DNA from: JAJPKK01 sp963802745
Lineage (GTDB): Bacteria; Pseudomonadota; Alphaproteobacteria; Rhizobiales; Xanthobacteraceae
Assembly (NCBI GenBank): GCA_963802745.1
Contig: CAWDKL010000070.1
Coordinates: forward strand, 219,365 to 283,364
Direction of reading: 5' to 3'
Length of the DNA stretch: 64,000 bases
Part shown: one piece after another, positions 9,007 to 17,446 of the stretch
Position numbering within the stretch: position 1 is the first letter of the stretch
How the letters are laid out: the number at the start of each line of letters is the position of its first letter
The notes under the pieces: generated by a model
Seen by the model: only the letters and a program-made list of their open reading frames with translations
Database searches by the model: none
What the model was told of the DNA's origin: nothing
Made by a program: the position numbers and the translations under genes

Positions 9007-9978
9007 GTGAGGCTTGGGATCGTCTTGGCAGCCGCCGTGCTGGCGGCCGTTGCGGCCGGCGGCAGCGCCGGGGCACAATCCTATCCGTCCCGCCCTGTCA
9101 CGTTGATCGTACCATTTCCGCCGGGAGGCGGCGTCGATGCGGTGGCCCGCATCGTGGCGGAAAAGCTCAGCTCCGGTCTCGGCCAGCAGGTGATCATCGA
9201 TAACCGGGGCGGCGTTGCCGGTATCATCGGCATGCGCGTGGCCGCCAAGGCGGCGCCCGACGGCTACACGATCGTGATGTCCCATACCGGAATTACGGCG
9301 ATCAACCCTACGCTCTATGCGCGCCCGGGATACGATCCCCGCCGGGACTTTACGCCCATCGGGCTGATCGCCACCACGCCGATCGTGCTGATGACCAATA
9401 CCAGCGTGCCGATTCGGACTGTGACGGACCTTATCGCCATGGCAAAGCGCGAGCCGGGCGGGCTGAATGTCGGCACGCCGCCACCGGGCACCGGTTCCTA
9501 TCTGGCAGCCGAACTCTTCAAGACCGTGGCGGGAATCGATTTTACGATCGTGACTTATAAGGGCACCGGCCCGCTCACCAACGATCTCCTGGGCGGGCAC
9601 ATCCCCATCGCTTTCAACGTGCTTGCGCCCGCGATGGGCAATCTCCAGGCCGGGACGCTGCGGGCGATCGCGACCGCGGGTCCCACTCGCCTGAGCCTGA
9701 TGCCGGAATTGCCGACGATCGCGGAATCCGGCCTGCCGGGGTTCGAAGCCGTGCTGCATTACGGCCTGATGGCCCCGGCCGGCACGCCTCCCGACATCAT
9801 CGCGCGGCTCAATCGCGACCTGCGCGCCGCCGTGAACGATCCCGCCGTGAAGGCACGAATTGCGGCCGATGGCGGCGACCCACTGCCGTCAACGCCCGCC
9901 GAATACGCCGCCGATATCGCCAAGGAGGAGCCGAAATGGTCGGCGCTGATCAAGCGGCTCGGGCTCCGGGTCGAGTGA
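9007..9978 (+). CDS. Bug-family (TctC-like) periplasmic substrate-binding protein
   Basis: A 323-residue exported binding protein of the tripartite tricarboxylate transporter type. An N-terminal signal peptide (residues 1 to about 30, rich in Ala/Val) precedes YPSRPVTLIVPFPPGGGVD, the family's first ligand-binding loop. Later PDGYTIVM, YKGTGPLTNDLLGGHIPIAF and LPTIAESGLPGFEA are all diagnostic. GTG at 9007 is preceded by GGGAG. No TctA/TctB membrane genes are nearby, so it is an orphan; the ligand cannot be told. It is tandem with a close paralogue at 10052. Confidence 0.9.
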   Translation: MRLGIVLAAAVLAAVAAGGSAGAQSYPSRPVTLIVPFPPGGGVDAVARIVAEKLSSGLGQQVIIDNRGGVAGIIGMRVAAKAAPDGYTIVMSHTGITAINPTLYARPGYDPRRDFTPIGLIATTPIVLMTNTSVPIRTVTDLIAMAKREPGGLNVGTPPPGTGSYLAAELFKTVAGIDFTIVTYKGTGPLTNDLLGGHIPIAFNVLAPAMGNLQAGTLRAIATAGPTRLSLMPELPTIAESGLPGFEAVLHYGLMAPAGTPPDIIARLNRDLRAAVNDPAVKARIAADGGDPLPSTPAEYAADIAKEEPKWSALIKRLGLRVE

Positions 9979-10051
9979 GCGTGCCGGGGGCGTCCGCGCC
10001 GGCGGGCCTGTGTGCACGACGGAGCAAAGACCGCGATCGCAGGAGGCCAGC

Positions 10052-11023
10052 ATGCGCCGAATTCTGACCGGCATTCTATCGTCGATTTTCTTGGCGATTT
10101 TGCTACCCGCGGCGTTGGCCGAGGATTATCCAACCCGCGCAGTCACGCTGGTGGTGCCGTTCCCGGCCGGCGGCGGCGTCGATACCGTTGCCCGCATCGT
10201 CGGCGAAAAACTCGCCACCGCGCTCAAGCAGCATATCCTCATCGACAACCGGGCGAGCGGTGGCGCCATCGTGGGAACCCGCATGGTCGCCCGCGCCGTG
10301 CCGGACGGTTATACCCTTCTGCTGGGCCATACCGGTACGATCTCGATCAACCCCAGCCTCTACGTCAATGCCGGCTACGATCCGCGCACCGATTTTGCGC
10401 CCGTCGGCCTCATCGCCACCATTCCGATCGTGCTGACGGTGCACCCTTCGGTACCGGCGGGGACGGTCGCCGAACTCATCGCGCTGGCGCGGCGCGAACC
10501 CGGAAAACTGGCCATCGGCACGTCGGTCGTGGGTTCGGGCGGCTATATGGCGGCGGAATTGTTCAAGGAGGCGGCACAAGTCAACATGATCGTGGTGCCC
10601 TATAAGGGCACGGGACCGCTGGCGAATGACTCAGTCGGCGGCCATGTCCCGGTGTCGTTCAACACGCTCGCCCCGGTGCTGACCAATATCCAGGCCGGCC
10701 GTCTGCGGGCGCTGGGCGTGGCGAGCCCCATACGCTCGACGCTGCTGCCGCAGGTGCCGACGGTCGCGGAATCCGGCCTGCCGGGTTTCGAGGCCATGCT
10801 GCGCTACGGCCTGCTGGCGCCCGCCGGAACCCCGAAGGACATCATTGCGCGCCTCAACCGGGAAATTCGCACGGCAGTAGCGATGGAGGACGTGAAGGCC
10901 CGCATCGCCGCGGACGGCGGCGACGTATTGACCTCGACGCCTGAGGAATATCGCGCCGATATCGACCGCGAAACCCGCCAATGGGGGGTATTGGTGCGCA
11001 AGCTCGGGTTGCGGGTGGAGTAA
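10052..11023 (+). CDS. Bug-family (TctC-like) periplasmic substrate-binding protein
   Basis: A 323-residue paralogue of the gene just upstream, the same length and alignable throughout (VVPFPAGGGVDTVARIVGEK, then YKGTGPLANDSVGGHVPVSF, then VPTVAESGLPGFEA). A signal peptide ends near residue 28 (PAALAEDYP). AGGAGG lies directly before ATG 10052. The pair likely arose by tandem duplication. No transport partner gene is present here. Confidence 0.9.
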   Translation: MRRILTGILSSIFLAILLPAALAEDYPTRAVTLVVPFPAGGGVDTVARIVGEKLATALKQHILIDNRASGGAIVGTRMVARAVPDGYTLLLGHTGTISINPSLYVNAGYDPRTDFAPVGLIATIPIVLTVHPSVPAGTVAELIALARREPGKLAIGTSVVGSGGYMAAELFKEAAQVNMIVVPYKGTGPLANDSVGGHVPVSFNTLAPVLTNIQAGRLRALGVASPIRSTLLPQVPTVAESGLPGFEAMLRYGLLAPAGTPKDIIARLNREIRTAVAMEDVKARIAADGGDVLTSTPEEYRADIDRETRQWGVLVRKLGLRVE

Positions 11024-11390
11024 CGGGACCCGCTTACGTTCATCGGCCGCGCGTGGAGCCCTGCCGATCCGATTCCGTTCCTCAGGCGCCTCCGCTCGAT
11101 TGGATTGTGGCTCCTCGCCGCCTGCCCGTTGCGCATCGGCGCGTCGTGGCGCTGCGCCGTCCGCTCCTTGACGATGCGGGGGCCACGATCGGTGGTCGTC
11201 CGTCGACGACCCCGCCATCCGCAATGCGAACACGGGAATAGGGGAACAGGGGGAAAGTGGTGGCCGCCCCGTTCGTCATCGCCGGGCTTGTCCTGGCTTG
11301 TCCCGGCGATCGCGTTTGGAAGCACGCGGTGCGCCGATCGTCGTGATGGCCGGGACAAGCGCAGCCATCACCCGTGGCAGGCCGGCGTGA
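11024..11390. repeat. intergenic region carrying dispersed palindromes
   Basis: No gene is supported. Between about 11274 and 11372 there are two imperfect palindromes of the dispersed type with cores ATCGCCGGGCTTGTCC and GATGGCCGGGACAAGC, similar to those at 25.9, 29.7, 45.4, 59.9 and 63.6 kb. It separates a Bug gene from the convergent parC. Confidence 0.6.
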
Positions 11391-13632
11391 TCAACCGAAC
11401 TTGTTCGACCGCGGAAATCCCTTCGGGGCGATGCGGCCGGCGTCGGCGCGGCTGCCGCGCCAGTCGGCCAGCTCCTTCATCGATAGCGTGAACACCCGGC
11501 CGGCCGAATCGGTCCAGGTCAAGCCGTCGGCGGCGCGGAAGGTTTTTACGTCGGACAAGGCGCCGTCGCTGTAGCGCTGCAGCCGTACGCCGCGACCGCG
11601 TGCCATTTCCGGGACCTGGTCGAGCCCGAACGCCAGCAGCTTGCGGTTTTCGCCGATCGTCGCGACCATATCGCCGTCCACCACGCAGACCGCGCAGGCT
11701 TCGTCCGGCATATCGACGTTGAGCACCTGCTTGCCCTTGCGGGTGTTGGCGATGCACTCGTCTTCCGCCACCACGAAGCCGCGGCCTTCGCGGCTTGCGA
11801 CAAGGAACTTGCGGCCGCCGACGGCGGGGAACACCGTCACCAGATCGGCCTCCTGCTCGAGGTCGATGAACAGCCGCACCGGCTCGCCATGGCCGCGCCC
11901 GCCCGGCAGCTTGCCGGCCTCGAGGGTATAGAAGCGGCCGTTGGTCGCCAGCACCAGGCATTTCGACGTGGTCTCCGCCGCAAATGCGAAACGCAAGGCG
12001 TCATCGGTCTTGAAGGCAATGCCGGAAAGATCGGTGACGTTGCCCTTCAGCGCCCGGATCCAGCCCTTCTGCGACACCACCACGGTGATCGGCTCGCGGA
12101 TCACCATGGCCTCCTCAATGGCCGCCTCGTCGTGCTGCGGCGCCTGCGAGAAGGTGCTGCGGCGCTTGCCGAGCGGCGTCGTGGGCCCGAAAGTCTTGCG
12201 CACCGCCTTGATTTCGTCCGCGATGGTTTTCCACTGACCGGTCTCGGACGCCAGCAGCACCTGCAGCTTTTCGCGCTCGGCGCGCAGGTCACGGTCCTCG
12301 GTGCGGATTTCCATTTCCTCGAGCCGGCGCAGATTGCGCAGCCGCATGTTGAGAATGGCGTCGGCCTGCACGTCGCTGAGGGTAAACTCCGTCATCAGCA
12401 TCGGCTTGGGCTCGTCCTCGGTGCGGATGATGGCGATCACGCGGTCGAGGTTGAGATAGGCGACCAAAAAGCCGCCGAGCATTTCGAGCCGGTTCTCGAT
12501 CTTGCCGAGCCGGTGGCGCGAGCGGCGCAGCAGCACGTCGCGGCGATGCTCGAGCCATTCTCGCAGCGCCTCGGCAAGGCCCAGCACTTTTGGGACCTTG
12601 CCCTTCACCAGCACGTTCATGTTGAGCGGAATGCGGTTTTCAAGCTCGGTGAGCTTGAACAGCGATTCCATCATCAGTTCGGCATCGACGGTGCGGGCAC
12701 GCGGCTCGATGACGAGGCGGATGTCCTCGGCCGACTCGTCGCGCACGTCGCCGACCAGCGGCAGCTTTTTGTCGTTGAACAGTTCTGCCAGTTTTTCCAC
12801 CAGCCGGGATTTCTGCACCAGCCACGGAATCTCGGTGATCACCACCTGCCAGGTGCCGCGCCCGCCGTCCTCCTTGTGCCAGCGCGCCCGCACCCGGAAA
12901 CCGCCGCGGCCGGTGTCATAAGCCTCCGCGATGGCGGCGGGGTCTTCGACGATCACGCCGCCGGTCGGAAAATCCGGTCCGGGGACGAATTTCAAGAGAT
13001 TGGCGCTCGTGGCCGCCGGATGGGCGATGAGATGCAGCGCGGCGTCGCACAGCTCCGCGGCATTGTGCGGCGGAATCGAGGTCGCCATGCCGACCGCGAT
13101 GCCCTGGGAGCCGTTGGCGAGCAGGTTCGGGAACGCGCCGGGCAGCACCACCGGCTCTTCTTCCGAGCCGTCATAGGTGGCGCGGAAATCGACCGCATCC
13201 TCGTCGATGCCGTCGAGGAGCAGGCGCGCCACCTCGGTGAGCCGCGCCTCGGTGTAGCGCATGGCGGCCGGGTTATCGCCGTCGATATTGCCGAAATTGC
13301 CCTGGCCGTCGATCAGCGGATAGCGCTGGGCGAAGTCCTGGGCGAGCCGCACCAGCGCGTCGTAGACCGCCTGGTCGCCGTGCGGGTGGAACTTGCCGAT
13401 CACGTCGCCGACGACGCGGGCGCATTTCTTGAACGCGGCGCCGGGGTCGAGCCGCAGCTGCCGCATCGCGAACAACAGCCGCCGGTGCACCGGCTTGAGG
13501 CCGTCGCGCGCATCCGGCAGCGCCCGGTTCATGATGGTGGAGAGCGCATAGGCGAGATAGCGCTCCTCCAGCGCCTCGCGCAGGGCGATGTGCTGGACGT
13601 CGGACGGATCGGGAATCGAGCGTGGTGGCCAT
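11391..13632 (-). CDS. parC: DNA topoisomerase IV subunit A (5' end frameshifted)
   Basis: Topoisomerase IV A subunit cuts and rejoins DNA to unlink daughter chromosomes. The main frame (from 13532) starts MNRALPDARDGLKPVHRRLL and carries the catalytic Tyr in AAMRYTEARL. The breakage-reunion domain and a C-terminal beta-pinwheel (VVVSQKGWIRALKGNVTDLS) follow. About 33 further N-terminal residues (ALREALEERYLAYALSTI) precede it in the same frame. They connect to ATG 13632 (MATTL) only after removing one base near codon 6. The relic at 15.2 kb lacks that extra base, which supports an insertion here. The C-terminal domain and gene length distinguish it from GyrA. Confidence 0.9.
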
Positions 13633-13712
13633 GGCGGGTTCGTTAGCGGATGCCGCGGGGCGGGACAATGTTTGTCGTGCCGGTGAGCACCGCGACGGGC
13701 GCGACCGCCCTA
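13522..13712. repeat. parC 5' region, copy 1 of a direct repeat
   Basis: The first part of parC and about 80 bp upstream of its start match 15175-15361 in the same orientation at roughly 85% by eye. Matching blocks include GATGGTGGAGAGCGC, TAGCGCTCCTCCAGCGC, TGGACGTCGGACGG and GCCATGGCGG. This copy belongs to the real gene; the other is a relic. Confidence 0.75.
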
Positions 13713-13730
13713 TGCGATAAGCAGGGGTCC

Positions 13731-13803
13731 GTAGGATGGGTTGAGCGCGCAGCGAAACCCATTGTCGGCCGCCGATGGGTTTCGCTGCGCTCACCCATCC
13801 TAC
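13731..13803. repeat. large hairpin repeat (GTAGGATGGGT type)
   Basis: Left arm 13731-13762 and right arm 13775-13803 are nearly perfect inverted copies (right arm ends TCACCCATCCTAC), separated by 12 nt. The sequence is of a kind I know as a dispersed hairpin in proteobacterial intergenic regions. It sits between parC and hicB. Confidence 0.75.
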
Positions 13804-13861
13804 GGCTGCTGCGGGTGCGGCGAGTTCGCGTTCGCGCGGCGGCGTCACCAGTGACGCAAAT

Positions 13862-14146
13862 TCAGACTTCAGCAGGCACGCGTTGCGGCTGCACCACGGT
13901 CACGATCGCCCCGGTTGCATCGGCGAGGAATTCCGGGTCATGCCTTAGTTCCTCGTAGCTTCGCGGAACCGGAATCGCATCGCCGTCGTCGCGCATCAAT
14001 GCCAGATGACCACCGAGTGCCTCGGCAGCGCCGGCGATTGCCTCCTCCAAGGTGTCCGCTGCGGAAATGCAGCCGGGCACATCGGGAAAGCTCACGCCGT
14101 AGGTCGTGCCTTCGTCCTTGTGTACGAGTGCGATATAGCCCACCAT
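13862..14146 (-). CDS. hicB: HicB-family antitoxin
   Basis: A 94-residue protein with the degraded RNase-H fold of HicB: MVGYIALVHKDEGTTYGVSF, then DVPGCISAADTLEEAIAGA, then LMRDDGDAIPVPRSYEEL. By family it neutralises HicA. It follows hicA by 4 nt in the same operon. There is no C-terminal DNA-binding domain, so it is the short form. Confidence 0.87.
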   Translation of the reverse strand: MVGYIALVHKDEGTTYGVSFPDVPGCISAADTLEEAIAGAAEALGGHLALMRDDGDAIPVPRSYEELRHDPEFLADATGAIVTVVQPQRVPAEV

Positions 14147-14150
14147 GGTT

Positions 14151-14348
14151 TCACCGTTTTGGTTCCAAACCAGCCTGCCGGTAGATTGATCTCAGCGTCT
14201 TCGGATGCAAGTCCTTGCGCGGATGCGGCACCGTAACTTTGCCCGGCTTGGTCGGATGCTTGAAATGATGATGGTTTCCGCTTGCATTGACGAAATACCA
14301 GCCATCCGCCTCACGTTCACCAATGATCGCACACGAGTCCTTGCCCAC
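14151..14348 (-). CDS. hicA: HicA-family mRNA interferase toxin
   Basis: A short double-stranded-RNA-binding-like toxin with the family's active His in GNHHHFKHPTKPGKVTVPHP, followed by LRSIYRQAGL. The start is uncertain. GTG 14348 gives 65 residues; ATG 14366 would add six. The N-terminal helix (AIIGEREADGWYFV) differs from the usual MIEADGW pattern but is in frame. It is upstream of hicB, the normal order. The pair lies in the block between the two parC 5' copies. Confidence 0.82.
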   Translation of the reverse strand: MGKDSCAIIGEREADGWYFVNASGNHHHFKHPTKPGKVTVPHPRKDLHPKTLRSIYRQAGLEPKR

Positions 14349-14453
14349 GAAACGTCCCCAACGCAATGAGGAAAGTCGCGCATCCGCCAGATCAATTCAC
14401 CAGCGGACGGCGACACCATCCGGCTGCTCACGAATTAGGACATCGGCGCGCTA

Positions 14454-15062
14454 TCAATCCATCATTTGGCGACCAATCGTATTCAGGTCGATCGCCAGTT
14501 CGGATATGAGCATCGGAACCAAAACTGTGTCGGCAGAAAACTCGTCGGAATCGATGTAGCCCTGCGCGGAGGGCTGCCGAAATATTGTCGTGTGCAACGT
14601 CACGGCATTGATGACCCAATATTCCGGAACGCCGCTTGCCGCATAGAGCGACGACTTGGTATTGAGATCGTAGGCGAGACTGGTTTCGGCAATCTCGACG
14701 ACCAACAGCGCCTCGGGCCCGCGGATATCGTAGGTTGCCTTCGATCGGGGGTGAACGAGAATATCCGGATTGAGAAACGTGTCCGCATCGAGATTGAATT
14801 GCGGCTCCGCTGCAACCATGGCGGTTTCGGGCGCCATCCGGGTCCACCGATAGGACAGTTCCAGGCGGATCATTTCGTGGCGGCGGCCCTTCGGCGACAT
14901 CGGCACCATTTCTCCGCCCAGCAACTCGAACCGGTCGCCGTCCGCAAACAGCCCGGCGGCGGCGACACGCTCAATGTCCGCCAGGGTCCAGTGCCAGCGC
15001 GGCAGTCCTTCCGCCGCCTGCGTGCCTGGCCAAGCTTTGGAGCCTGCGATTCTCTGGTTCAT
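14454..15062 (-). CDS. Uma2-family putative restriction-endonuclease-fold protein
   Basis: A 202-residue protein of the Uma2 (DUF820) family, which has a PD-(D/E)XK nuclease fold. The motif residues are visible: NPDILVHPRSKATYDIRGPE (Asp), LLVVEIAETSLAYDLNTKSS (Glu and Lys), then YAASGVPEYWVIN. The biological role of the family is unknown. ATG 15062 is used; farther upstream the frame runs into the parC relic. It lies with hicAB in the block flanked by the parC repeats. Confidence 0.85.
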   Translation of the reverse strand: MNQRIAGSKAWPGTQAAEGLPRWHWTLADIERVAAAGLFADGDRFELLGGEMVPMSPKGRRHEMIRLELSYRWTRMAPETAMVAAEPQFNLDADTFLNPDILVHPRSKATYDIRGPEALLVVEIAETSLAYDLNTKSSLYAASGVPEYWVINAVTLHTTIFRQPSAQGYIDSDEFSADTVLVPMLISELAIDLNTIGRQMMD

Positions 15063-15174
15063 CCCATCAGCGTAGCTGATTCGCGGATGAGCGCAACGTT
15101 GCCGGCGTGATCTCGCGTGCTCCAGGTCGCCGCCGCTCGCTTGCGCAATCGCGCCGTCGCCCTCGCCGTGCCGC

Positions 15175-15361
15175 CCGCGCCCGGTTGATGATGGTGGAGA
15201 GCGCGTCGGCGAGGTAGCGCTCCTCCAGCGCATCGCGCAGCGATCTCCTGGACGTCGGACGGGTCGGGGATCAGCGTGGTTGCCATGGCGGCTCGTTAAC
15301 CGATGCTGCGGCGCGGGACAACGTTGTCGTCGGCAGAACCACTGTGACCGGCGCGGCCGCT
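15175..15361 (-). repeat. relic of the parC 5' end, copy 2 of the direct repeat
   Basis: On the minus strand an ATG near 15286 reads MATTLIPDPSDVQEIA, the ParC N-terminus without the frameshift present in the true gene. It then loses frame itself and ends in unrelated sequence. With copy 1 at 13522-13712 it brackets hairpin, hicAB and Uma2. It lies directly upstream of the uspA stop. Confidence 0.7.
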
Positions 15362-15854
15362 AACTCATCGCATCGAGATCCGCGTCGCTCAGATGCCCAG
15401 GCACGATGGCGATCGGAATCGGGAAGCTGCCGGCGGTGCGGCCGAGATGGGTGACCAGCGGCCCGGGCCCCTCGCTGTCGACCCCGGCGGCCAGCACCAG
15501 GACGGCAATGTCCTCGTCTTCCTCGATCAGCTTCAGGATCGCCTCGGCCGGCGCGCCTTCGCGAATCACGCTCTCCGGCGTGATGCCCGCGATGCCGTTG
15601 CAGCGCGCCGCGAACTTCGCCAGCATGGCGGCGGCTTCTTCATGGGCCTCGGCGCGCATGATGTCGGCGACGCCCAGCCACTGCTGTCCGTGATCGTCGG
15701 TTTCGATAACCCGGAGCATGACTACGCTCACCCCCACCCGGGCGGCGCGGCGGCTGGCGTAATAGACCGCGCGGTCGCATTCCGGCGTGTCGTCGATGAC
15801 CACCAGGAATTTGGCCCTGTGCCCGGCCTCATAGCTGCGGCGTTGGGGGATCAT
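15360..15854 (-). CDS. universal stress protein (UspA family)
   Basis: A 164-residue cytoplasmic protein with a Usp fold: KFLVVIDDTPECDRAVYYA (first strand and helix), VVMLRVIE, then VLVLAAGVDSEGPGPLVTHL near the nucleotide-binding loop. The usual G-2X-G-9X-G(S/T) ATP motif is not clearly kept. In related genomes a Usp gene follows trpS. Here two extra genes lie between, and the gene starts 10 bp after the second of them. Confidence 0.85.
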   Translation of the reverse strand: MIPQRRSYEAGHRAKFLVVIDDTPECDRAVYYASRRAARVGVSVVMLRVIETDDHGQQWLGVADIMRAEAHEEAAAMLAKFAARCNGIAGITPESVIREGAPAEAILKLIEEDEDIAVLVLAAGVDSEGPGPLVTHLGRTAGSFPIPIAIVPGHLSDADLDAMS

Positions 15855-15864
15855 CGTACCAGGC

Positions 15865-16833
15865 TCATTGGGCTGCCGGAGCGACGAGGGGCTCCTGTCC
15901 GGGCATTGCTTTTATCTCGATCAAAGTGAACTTTTCTCGTGCCGTAATACCGTTACGCAGAACACGCTTGACGTGCAGGCGCGCGATAGCATCGACGTTC
16001 ACCAGCTTGCGGTTGAGGAGGCTTAATTCATCGTCCTTTAGCTGCTTCGACACTGTCCCGCGTAAGATACCGCTGCCATCCGCGGAGCGAAATTCGAACT
16101 GGCGAGCATTTGGTAAAATGCCGGCGAGTTCCCCGCGGACCTCTCGTTCTTCTTCTACAACGTTTGTCGAGACCGCCCGCTCGGCCGCGCGCGCAACCGC
16201 ATTTGAATCAAAGCTGCGGTCGATATCACCGGCGACAACCCGCAAGGTTGCTCCATTCTGCTGCATGAGACCGAACAGTTCCCGCGCCGTCCCCAACACC
16301 CGGTCGTCGATCGACTCAACCGCCGTTTGAAATTGCTCTTCATCGTCTTTTCCGAAGGCATCAAGGAGGCCGGTGGCGCCATCGACAGCGGCTTTCAGCG
16401 GAGTCTCCAACATGGTCTGCTGGGGTTGCATCTCCTCGAGGAGGAAGCCAAATGATCCTTTTACGATATTGGTAACATGCAGCGTAGAAGCGTTCTTGTT
16501 GGGAACGACACCGCGCAGTCCCAGGCTGCCGCTCTCGTGGGCTAGCATCTTCGCTACCAAGTCTTGGAACTTCGTGAGCGCCGCGCCGCCGAATTCACTC
16601 TCGATTCCCAGCGAGCCCAATACCGGACGGCCACCAAAGAATAGCGCTGCACTCGCCGTCGTTTCGTCCGGCAGTGCATCGAGTTGAGCGGCGGCCAATC
16701 TCAACTCATGCAACCGCAATTCGAGGCCGAAACGTGCCATCACATCGTCAGCGTCAAGTTGCTCCAGCAAGGACGCTACCGCAGCGATATCGGCGTAAAC
16801 GAAGTCTCGTTCCAACCTGCGAAGGCGGCTCAT
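15865..16833 (-). CDS. uncharacterised protein, partner of the adjacent nucleotidyltransferase-like gene
   Basis: A 322-residue soluble protein with no signal peptide or membrane segment. A helical N-terminus (RLRRLERDFVYADIAAVASL) is followed by a region starting ASAALFFGGRPVLGSLGIES, then LHVTNIVKGSFGFLLEEMQP and a helical middle around GLMQQNGATLRVVAGDID. I do not recognise a catalytic motif. Its ATG overlaps the end of the upstream gene by 4 bp (ATGA), so the two are almost certainly co-translated. Base composition looks less GC-rich than trpS or murJ. The function is unknown; the context suggests a two-component accessory module. Confidence 0.75.
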   Translation of the reverse strand: MSRLRRLERDFVYADIAAVASLLEQLDADDVMARFGLELRLHELRLAAAQLDALPDETTASAALFFGGRPVLGSLGIESEFGGAALTKFQDLVAKMLAHESGSLGLRGVVPNKNASTLHVTNIVKGSFGFLLEEMQPQQTMLETPLKAAVDGATGLLDAFGKDDEEQFQTAVESIDDRVLGTARELFGLMQQNGATLRVVAGDIDRSFDSNAVARAAERAVSTNVVEEEREVRGELAGILPNARQFEFRSADGSGILRGTVSKQLKDDELSLLNRKLVNVDAIARLHVKRVLRNGITAREKFTLIEIKAMPGQEPLVAPAAQ

Positions 16834-17414
16834 ATCGTCTCTCCTGCCGGTGCTTCCGGCTCGGGGCCGAGCCTTGATCGTGCAAGCAGGTCACCAGGTT
16901 CGTCCTCAAAACGGACTTCGAGCATCCCTTTCCATAGCCCGTCGCCTCGGCGGTGTGAAAACAGACCAAGATAATATCTGGTCAGATTGAGAACCGTTTC
17001 AATCGCACTGTCGAGATCGACTGGGAAGCTATCGAGATGGTAGGCTAATTTCACCTGCCCACGATCAAACAGACCGAAGTTCTCGCGGAAGTGTCTTGCG
17101 AAGGCATCCGTATCACGAAGCCCGTGTGGGCGATAGAGGAAGCTCACGATATCAAGATCTTTTGGCTCCCTGCTTTCGACGAAGCTGCCATCGAGCCATT
17201 GAAAGCCGCGACCGAAGCCGGCGGCACGGAGGGCAGAGCGATGATGCAGCCACCCGCGAAGGATCGCCTTGCGCCGTTCTGTCGTGCCCAGTTTCTCCGC
17301 CACCTCCAAGGCTGAAACCCGATACGGTGTCATATGGCTCGGATGGCCACCAGGACCATCGGGACCGACGTAGGGCGGCAAAACTCCATCAATGGTGAAA
17401 GCAGGTATAGGCAT
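16830..17414 (-). CDS. nucleotidyltransferase-like protein (DUF6932-like)
   Basis: A 194-residue protein. Its core, GFQWLDGSFVESREPKDLDI, fits the polymerase-beta superfamily nucleotidyltransferase signature: Gly-Ser followed after a short loop by Asp-x-Asp. It begins PIPAFTIDGVLPPYVGPDGP and has HMTPYRVSALEVAEKL, which recall DUF6932 proteins from memory. Family relatives include toxin-antitoxin and abortive-infection nucleotidyltransferases, but the target here is unknown. It is 32 bp after trpS and overlaps the next gene by 4 bp. The pair lies between trpS and uspA, which are usually neighbours. Confidence 0.75.
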   Translation of the reverse strand: MPIPAFTIDGVLPPYVGPDGPGGHPSHMTPYRVSALEVAEKLGTTERRKAILRGWLHHRSALRAAGFGRGFQWLDGSFVESREPKDLDIVSFLYRPHGLRDTDAFARHFRENFGLFDRGQVKLAYHLDSFPVDLDSAIETVLNLTRYYLGLFSHRRGDGLWKGMLEVRFEDEPGDLLARSRLGPEPEAPAGETI

Positions 17415-17446
17415 TTAAATACCTAATTACCGTCGCACTGACCCGC

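Noticed and set aside
11889..13646. A long plus-strand open frame opposite parC
   Set aside because: It lies entirely within parC, whose protein is clearly recognisable; the opposite frame has only codon-bias features.
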